Positions 59,619-64,000 of a stretch of 64,000 nt of DNA are shown in pieces. Source of the stretch: Pontiella sulfatireligans (lineage in GTDB: Bacteria > Verrucomicrobiota > Kiritimatiellia > Kiritimatiellales > Pontiellaceae); assembly GCF_900890705.1 (NCBI RefSeq), contig NZ_CAAHFH010000003.1, positions 558,001 through 622,000 on the forward strand, given 5' to 3'. A program made the translations under genes and the position numbers. The first letter of the stretch is position 1; every line of letters begins with the position of its first letter. Below the pieces are notes generated by a model, which had not been told where the DNA came from, searched no databases, and saw nothing but the letters and a program-made list of their open reading frames with translations.

Positions 59619-61231
59619 TATTTTCCCTCCATCATGGCGGCGACATCCGCTTCGACTTCGCCAATCGGTTTGATGTCAAAATTATCAACCAGCACCTTAA
59701 CCACGTTCGCCGACAGGAACGCCGGGAGCGTCGGTCCAAGACGAATGCCTTTAACACCGAGGAAGAGGAGCGCCAGCAATACGATAACCGCTTTCTGTTC
59801 ATACCATGCGATATCATAGGAAATCGGAAGATCATTGATATCGTCCAGACCGAAAACTTCCTGCAGCTTCATGGCAATCACGGCCAGCGAATAGGAATCG
59901 TTGCACTGACCGGCGTCGAGTACCCGCGGAATGCCGCCAATATCGCCAAGCTCCAGTTTGTTGTAGCGATATTTCGCACATCCAGCCGTCAGGATAACCG
60001 TATCCTTCGGCAGGGTTTCGGCAACGTCTTTATAGTAGTCGCGCGTTTTATGACGCCCGTCACAACCGGCCATGACCACAAACCGTTTGATGGCGCCGCT
60101 CTTCACGGCATCAACGACTTTATCGGCCAGCTGCATCACCTGATGATGGGCAAACCCGCCGGTAATCGTTCCGGTTTCAATTTCTACAGGAGCCGCACAG
60201 GTTTTGGCCTGTTCGACGATTGCAGAGAAATCCTTTTTGCCGTCTTCCGGACGGTCCGCAATGTGCGCAACGCCGGGATAGCCCACAGTGTTGGTGGTAT
60301 AGATGCGGTCTTTATAGGCCTCCTTCACCGGAACAATGCAGTTGGTGGTCATCAGGATAGGGCCATTGAACGTGGTAAACTCTTCACCCTGCTTCCACCA
60401 GGCATTTCCATAGTTGCCATGGAAATGATCATACTTTTTAAAGGCGGGATAATAGTTTGCCGGCAGCATTTCGCCATGCGTGTACACATCGACGCCCGTT
60501 CCCTGGGTCTGTTCCAGCAGCTCTTCCATATCTTTCAGATCATGGCCGGAAATCAAAATACCCGGTTTAGAGCCCGCGCCGATATTCACTTCGGTCATTT
60601 CAGGGTTGCCGTAGGTTTCGGTGTTGGCCTGATCCAGAATCGCCATGGTTTTCACACCCATTTCGCCGGTCTTCATCGTCAAGGCAACGAGTTCATCAAC
60701 CGAAAGATCGCGAGTGGTCGACGCCAGCGCTTCCATCATGAAGGCATAGAGGACGTCGTCTTCAAAATCGAGCACCGCCGCATGTTCGGCATAAGCCGCC
60801 AGCCCTTTCAGACCATAAACAACCAGCTCCCGCAGCGAACGGATATCTTCATTTTCAGTCGCGAGAACACCAACGCTTTTTGCTTTCTCCAAAAAAGCAT
60901 CCATGCCGTCCGCCGTCCAGGTGACAGAATCATGCAGGTTTTCCGCCGCGTCCATCGGCATGGCATGCCTGATCTTCAGGGCTTGCTGAATCAACTCGGC
61001 AAACCGGTCGTTGTCAAAGTTGGCATTGGTGATGGTGGCAAAGAGCCCTTCCGCAATAAAACGGCCTGCTTTACGGTCAACCATCTCCGCCTTTTCGCCT
61101 TTGATGGAAATGCCCTTTAATAGATAAATCAGCAAATCCTGCAGATCAGAGGTTTCACCGGATTTCCCGCACACGCCACGCATGGTGCAGCCTTCATTTT
61201 TCGCTGTTTCCTGACATTGATAACAAAACAT
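59618..61231 (-). CDS. hcp: Hydroxylamine reductase / hybrid-cluster protein
   Basis: A 537-residue Hcp. The N-terminal cluster ligands are in MFCYQCQETAKNEGC and GVCGKSGE. Hybrid-cluster residues appear in GSKPGILISGHDLKDMEELL, TTNCIVP, LTAGCAKYRYNKLELGDIGG and DAGQCNDSYSLAVIA. Family members reduce hydroxylamine in vitro and nitric oxide in vivo. The Cys spacing CxxC-x8-C is the short class I type of anaerobes. ATG 61231 is chosen; an upstream start would run into the previous gene. It is followed at once by ferredoxin. Confidence 0.95.
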   Translation of the reverse strand: MFCYQCQETAKNEGCTMRGVCGKSGETSDLQDLLIYLLKGISIKGEKAEMVDRKAGRFIAEGLFATITNANFDNDRFAELIQQALKIRHAMPMDAAENLHDSVTWTADGMDAFLEKAKSVGVLATENEDIRSLRELVVYGLKGLAAYAEHAAVLDFEDDVLYAFMMEALASTTRDLSVDELVALTMKTGEMGVKTMAILDQANTETYGNPEMTEVNIGAGSKPGILISGHDLKDMEELLEQTQGTGVDVYTHGEMLPANYYPAFKKYDHFHGNYGNAWWKQGEEFTTFNGPILMTTNCIVPVKEAYKDRIYTTNTVGYPGVAHIADRPEDGKKDFSAIVEQAKTCAAPVEIETGTITGGFAHHQVMQLADKVVDAVKSGAIKRFVVMAGCDGRHKTRDYYKDVAETLPKDTVILTAGCAKYRYNKLELGDIGGIPRVLDAGQCNDSYSLAVIAMKLQEVFGLDDINDLPISYDIAWYEQKAVIVLLALLFLGVKGIRLGPTLPAFLSANVVKVLVDNFDIKPIGEVEADVAAMMEGK

Positions 61232-61250
61232 GACTATAGTTTCCTTAGGG

Positions 61251-61715
61251 TTATTTTTTAAAGTTCTCGGGAGCATACCCCGTTGCAACATCGCGATTCT
61301 TTTCGCCGAAATTTTCGCTCAGCTTCCCGGACACCTGTTCTCTGGAAAGCCCTTCATCTTCGAGGGTTTTGACGCACTGGTACGCGGCAAACAGCTGCGA
61401 CGGCCCGATTTCCGATGCAAAATGGCCAGCGCCCTGATTCCATACAAACAGACTGAACAGCTCATCCAACTCCGCCACCGTGGTTCCGGCGGCATAGGCT
61501 TTAACCAGTTCGCGCGTGGCCTGCCGATATCGATGCGCTCCAACCGCATTGGAAAGAGAAAGGAGGTACTTGGTCCTCTGATCAATCGCCGGGTTTTCCT
61601 TATTCCACGTCAGCTTCCAGAAATTACCGATAATCTTCGCCAGCTCCTCATCGGTCTTTCTGAAATTCATCAGAGCCAGTGGTTTCAGCGGCGGTGTTTG
61701 TTTGCCTTCACTCAT
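61251..61715 (-). CDS. Carboxymuconolactone-decarboxylase-like (AhpD-fold) protein
   Basis: A 154-residue all-helical protein of the CMD/AhpD superfamily: DQRTKYLLSLSNAVGAHRYR, then ELVKAYAAGTTVAELDELFS. The CxxC redox pair of AhpD is absent in that stretch. AGGAG precedes the ATG at 61715. It lies 19 bases before hcp behind a common FNR-type box, so it may help in the same nitrosative-stress or redox response. Reaction unknown. Confidence 0.78.
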   Translation of the reverse strand: MSEGKQTPPLKPLALMNFRKTDEELAKIIGNFWKLTWNKENPAIDQRTKYLLSLSNAVGAHRYRQATRELVKAYAAGTTVAELDELFSLFVWNQGAGHFASEIGPSQLFAAYQCVKTLEDEGLSREQVSGKLSENFGEKNRDVATGYAPENFKK

Positions 61716-61798
61716 TGCATTCTCCTGTCTGTGTAATCTTGAAATGAACTCGTTTCGAAATGATGGAGCCAAGTATGCACAGATCAGCAGAGAAAACC

Positions 61799-61812
61799 TT
61801 GACGTAAATCAA
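61799..61812 (-). promoter_or_regulatory. FNR/Crp-family operator upstream of the hcp operon
   Basis: TTGAC-GTAA-ATCAA matches the FNR consensus TTGAT-N4-ATCAA except for one base, and also resembles HcpR/NNR-type sites. It is 84 bases upstream of the operon's first ATG, a usual activator position. It suggests induction by anaerobiosis or nitric oxide. Confidence 0.65.
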
Positions 61813-61837
61813 GTACTGGGATTTAAGTGTTTTCTCT

Positions 61838-62032
61838 TTAGTTGATCGCACAGCTGTAAGTCTGTTGTCTTTTTCTCATTTCAAACCGGGCGACAAACAC
61901 CGCCGCTAAAAAGAAAAAGGATGAATTACGAAAGACGACCTCTGCTCCCTGCACTTTCATGAGGGCGGCGTTAATGGATCTTCCGCAGGCGCCGCCCAGA
62001 AACAGGTTAAAGCCGAAGATCGACACCACCAT
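61838..62032 (-). pseudogene. Fragment of an unidentified membrane-associated protein
   Basis: 64 codons: MVVSIFGFNLFLGGACGRSI, then a second hydrophobic patch NSSFFFLAAVFVARFE and a basic end. I do not recognise the family. The open frame upstream enters the repeat at 62029-62106, as if the 5' part of a gene had been replaced by it. A small genuine gene cannot be excluded. Confidence 0.3.
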
Positions 62033-62106
62033 GCCTTTGTGTTCCTTGCGTCCTCTTGTGGCCAATATTCATCTGCGTCTATCTGCGTCATCTGCGTCAT
62101 CTGCGG
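62029..62106. repeat. CTTTGTGTTC/ATCTGCGTC word repeats
   Basis: CTTTGTGTTCCTTGCGTCCT followed by CTTGTGGC resembles the block at 63854-63881. ATCTGCGTC occurs four times in near-tandem at 62071-62106 (period 9-10). The block lies just upstream of the CATTACG box. Confidence 0.65.
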
Positions 62107-62117
62107 GTTCCCTTCTC

Positions 62118-62174
62118 CATTACCAAACCGTAATGCAACATCCGTTGTGTTTTCGCCCGCTGGATCGTTATCTT
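62118..62174 (+). promoter_or_regulatory. CATTACG operator-promoter, site 3
   Basis: CATTACC-AAAC-CGTAATG (62118-62135; one mismatch) is followed exactly 33 bases later by TATCTT (62169-62174). CGTTATCTT is shared with site 2. It drives the arylsulfotransferase-like gene at 62199. Confidence 0.65.
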
Positions 62175-62198
62175 CTCAACTGAAACAAGGAGCAACAT

Positions 62199-63695
62199 AT
62201 GAAAACAACACTGATTGGGCTTACTCTTTTGACCGCACTCGCAACGCTAGGCATCGAAAAGCAACCGCACCGCTCGCCGGAGGATTCGTTCGGCGAAACC
62301 AAGCGCCAGCTCGGACTGATCAAGAACACGGACAAAGCATTCCCGGGATACACGCTTTTCGCCCCGAAGCATTTCACGAAGACGTACTTGATGGACAACA
62401 ACGGGATGATCGTGAACGAGTGGGCAAGCGAATATGAGCCGGGGCAGTCGGTTTACCTGCTGGAAAACGGCAACATGCTCCGTTGCTGCCTCACGAAAAA
62501 CAAGGCGTTCATCGGCGGAGGCGAAGGCGGCCGGCTGGAGGAATATGACTGGGATGGAAATCTGGTTTGGGAATACTGGCTCTCTGACAACAAAAACCTG
62601 ATGCACCACGACATTGCCCCGATGCCCAACGGAAACATCCTCGCGGTGGTCGTGGAGCATAAGTTGATGGAAGAAACCATGCAGTCCGGCTTTAATCCGA
62701 ACATGCTGAAGGACAGCAAGCTCTTCCCCGACTACATTGTCGAAATTGAAAAGACCGGCCCCAAGTCCGGCAAGATTGTCTGGCAGTGGCATGTGTGGGA
62801 TCACCTGATTCAAGACTTCGACAAAACCAAAAACAACTATGGCGATGTCGCCGCCAACCCCTGCAAAATCGACCCGAATGGATCCGGTCGCCGCGCCAAG
62901 GCGTTCTGGAACCACTTTAACTCGATCGACTACAACGAGCACCTCGACCAGATCGTGATCAGCTGCCGCGGCAACAGCGAGTTTTGGATTATCGACCACG
63001 GCATCACCGTCGCAGAAGCCAAAGGCCCGAAAGGCGACCTGCTCTACCGCTACGGCAATTCTTCCACCTATCAGCGCGAAGGCAAACAGACGCTATTCCA
63101 GCAGCACGACTCGCAATGGATTGCTGAAGGCTGTCCGGGCGCTGGAAATATCCTCGTTTTCAACAACGGCCTGGGCCGCGGCTACACCAGTGTGGACGAG
63201 CTGGTCATGCCGATCAAAAAAGACGGCAACTATGAACTTCCAAAGGGTGGAACGTATGGCCCCGACAAGCCGGTCTGGAGCTATACCGACCCAGATCCAA
63301 AAACCTTCTTCTCGCAGGAAATCTCCAGCGCGCAGCGCCTGCCCAATGGCAACACGCTCATTAACGCCGGCGTCCACGGCACGGTGTTTGAAGTGACGCC
63401 CGAAGGCGAAACCGTGTGGGAATATGTAAACCCCGTCACCATGCACGTACTGAAGCAGGGCGACACCGTCCCGCTCGACCACCGTTACCACGCACAAAAC
63501 GCGCTCTTCAAGGTACACCGTTACCCGCTCGACTATGCCGCCTTCAAAGGCCGCAACCTAAAGCCGAAATATGCGCTCGTCGAACCGCTTCCCAATCCCG
63601 TATCGCCGGAAGTCCGCGCCGATCATGAACACGCGGATAAAAAGCCGGACGACAACAAGCGAGGCGGAGGAAAACGCGGTGGAAAGAGAAAGTAG
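62199..63695 (+). CDS. Arylsulfotransferase (ASST)-like exported propeller protein
   Basis: A 498-residue protein with a short signal-like N-terminus (MKTTLIGLTLLTALATLG). Propeller blades carry repeated QSVYLLENGNMLRCCLTKN, MHHDIAPMPNGNILAVVVEH, QRLPNGNTLINAGVHGTVFE and EGETVWEY, the pattern of arylsulfotransferase/PQQ-like proteins. A His in MHHDIAPMPNGN is placed like ASST active-site residues, but transfer activity is unproven. The C-terminus is very basic and Gly-rich (DDNKRGGGKRGGKRK), and its stop lies in a palindromic repeat. AAGGAG precedes the ATG. The next gene is a paralogue. Confidence 0.8.
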   Translation: MKTTLIGLTLLTALATLGIEKQPHRSPEDSFGETKRQLGLIKNTDKAFPGYTLFAPKHFTKTYLMDNNGMIVNEWASEYEPGQSVYLLENGNMLRCCLTKNKAFIGGGEGGRLEEYDWDGNLVWEYWLSDNKNLMHHDIAPMPNGNILAVVVEHKLMEETMQSGFNPNMLKDSKLFPDYIVEIEKTGPKSGKIVWQWHVWDHLIQDFDKTKNNYGDVAANPCKIDPNGSGRRAKAFWNHFNSIDYNEHLDQIVISCRGNSEFWIIDHGITVAEAKGPKGDLLYRYGNSSTYQREGKQTLFQQHDSQWIAEGCPGAGNILVFNNGLGRGYTSVDELVMPIKKDGNYELPKGGTYGPDKPVWSYTDPDPKTFFSQEISSAQRLPNGNTLINAGVHGTVFEVTPEGETVWEYVNPVTMHVLKQGDTVPLDHRYHAQNALFKVHRYPLDYAAFKGRNLKPKYALVEPLPNPVSPEVRADHEHADKKPDDNKRGGGKRGGKRK

Positions 63696-63768
63696 ACGGA
63701 GCTTCCAGCTCCGTTTGATCGAACCAAACACGTTGATGATGCAAAACGGAGCAGGATGCCCCGTCTAC
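63692..63768. repeat. 77-bp palindromic element (GTAGACGG ... CCGTCTAC)
   Basis: GTAGACGG (63692-63699) and CCGTCTAC (63761-63768) are perfect inverted ends. ACGGAGCT-TCC-AGCTCCGT forms a hairpin at the left, and ACGGAGCAGGATGCCCCGT a looser one at the right. The upstream gene's TAG stop lies in its first four bases. Confidence 0.7.
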
Positions 63769-63781
63769 GATGGAGAACAAA

Positions 63782-64000
63782 ATGAAAGCAACTAGACAAA
63801 ATATTAGCCGCCAAAGAACGCATAGATCGCAAAAGAAAACTCCTATTGCTCTGCTCTGTGTACTTTGCGCTCTTTTGTGGCAAAACGTCTCCGCCTACGA
63901 ATCGTTGCAGGGGCCGACGGAGCTGCTCTACTGGAACAAGGAAAAGGCGTTCAACGGCTACACCCTGTTCGCGGCCCATGGCCGCAGCTACCTGATCGAC
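63782..64000 (+). CDS. Arylsulfotransferase-like paralogue, cut by the window end
   Basis: The first 73 codons of a gene. The signal peptide has a long basic n-region (KATRQNISRQRTHRSQKK), the core TPIALLCVLCALLWQ and a cleavage-like VSA-YE. After it, LLYWNKEKAFNGYTLFAAHG and RSYLID parallel KAFPGYTLFAPKH and KTYLMD of the gene before, so the two are tandem paralogues. GGAG lies upstream. Codons 9-34 are written by the word repeat at 63807-63881. Confidence 0.75.
   Translation, partial: MKATRQNISRQRTHRSQKKTPIALLCVLCALLWQNVSAYESLQGPTELLYWNKEKAFNGYTLFAAHGRSYLID
63807..63881. repeat. CAAAGAACGC / TTTGCGCTCTTTTGTGG inverted word repeat in a signal peptide
   Basis: GCCGCCAAAGAACGCATAGA, then TCGCAAAAG, faces CTCTGTGTACTTTGCGCTCT then TTTGTGGC as imperfect inverted arms. 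TTGTGGC and CTTTG(C/T)G words match 62029-62056. It lies in the coding frame of the last gene. Confidence 0.6.

Noticed and set aside
59396..61120. Long plus-strand open frame
   Set aside because: Antisense to hcp and ferredoxin, with low-complexity translated sequence.
40931..63881. CRISPR array suspected from repeated words
   Set aside because: Repeats are short, variable and often inverted, without regular unique spacers, and no cas genes are present.

Overview
The window looks like a chromosome segment of a PVC-superphylum bacterium, most plausibly Kiritimatiellota or a close Verrucomicrobiota relative. That is inferred from many Cys-type sulfatases, ThuA/PmoA/Gfo-Idh-MocA sugar genes, fusions of formylglycine-enzyme-like, propeller and EF-hand domains, SHD1-like proteins, and an anaerobic flavour (hybrid-cluster protein, formate/folate C1 genes). 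No rRNA, tRNA or CRISPR array was recognised. Base composition is fairly GC-rich except in the cassette-like block at 13.5-14.4 kb.

Layout. 0.3-3.4 kb: ThuA protein, a BrnT/BrnA toxin-antitoxin pair reading into an HAD phosphatase, and an AraC regulator. 3.5-7.3 kb: sugar operon (TIM-barrel isomerase, Gfo/Idh/MocA oxidoreductase, PmoA-ThuA fusion). 7.3-12.9 kb: FAD-linked oxidase, rRNA pseudouridine synthase, a PocR-AraC regulator divergent from galK-galE. 13.1-14.9 kb: an integron relic, with an integrase N-terminal stub, two AT-rich cassette-like genes and the 3' end of a group II intron in the opposite orientation. 15.1-17.3 kb: MscS channel and a secreted esterase. 17.3-23.9 kb: PocR-type regulator divergent from a one-carbon cluster (MTHFR, MetV-like/methyltransferase, FocA, formate-THF ligase). 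The MTHFR frame breaks at an A7 tract that is also a textbook -1 slippery heptamer. 23.9-30.9 kb: housekeeping genes (pyrH, frr, separate coaC and coaB, pnp, rpsO).

31.0-48.1 kb is one long minus-strand, probably operonic locus of 13 genes. A DeoR regulator leads two SDRs, deoxyribose-phosphate aldolase, a zinc alcohol dehydrogenase, an MFS porter and an FGGY kinase. These are followed by two sulfatases, a propeller protein, a 1299-residue exported protein with two CxxCH motifs and an FGE-like tail, a Tat-type cupin and an SMP-30-like lipoprotein. It reads as desulfation, import and breakdown of a sulfated sugar.

48.2-53.6 kb: GreA/B-like factor, an OmpR-type two-component system, a VOC protein, an MFS porter and a ROK regulator. 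54.0-57.9 kb: FGE-like/SMP-30/EF-hand protein, SHD1-like protein and a truncated sulfatase. 58.1-59.2 kb: esterase between direct repeats. 59.4-61.7 kb: carboxymuconolactone-decarboxylase-like protein, hcp and ferredoxin behind an FNR-type box. 62.2-64.0 kb: two arylsulfotransferase-like propeller genes, the second cut by the window end.

The most striking unlisted signals are these. (1) A CATTACG-N4-CGTAATG inverted repeat lies exactly 33 bp before a TAnnnT -10 element at three promoters: the response regulator's own, the 54.0 kb operon and the 62.2 kb operon. It suggests a local two-component regulon. (2) Dispersed palindromic or word-like repeats lie not only between genes but inside them. 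They form an interdomain linker at 55.7 kb and the export-signal regions of a sulfatase (41.0 kb) and of the last gene (63.8 kb). (3) The possible programmed frameshift in the C1 cluster. (4) The integron/intron relic.
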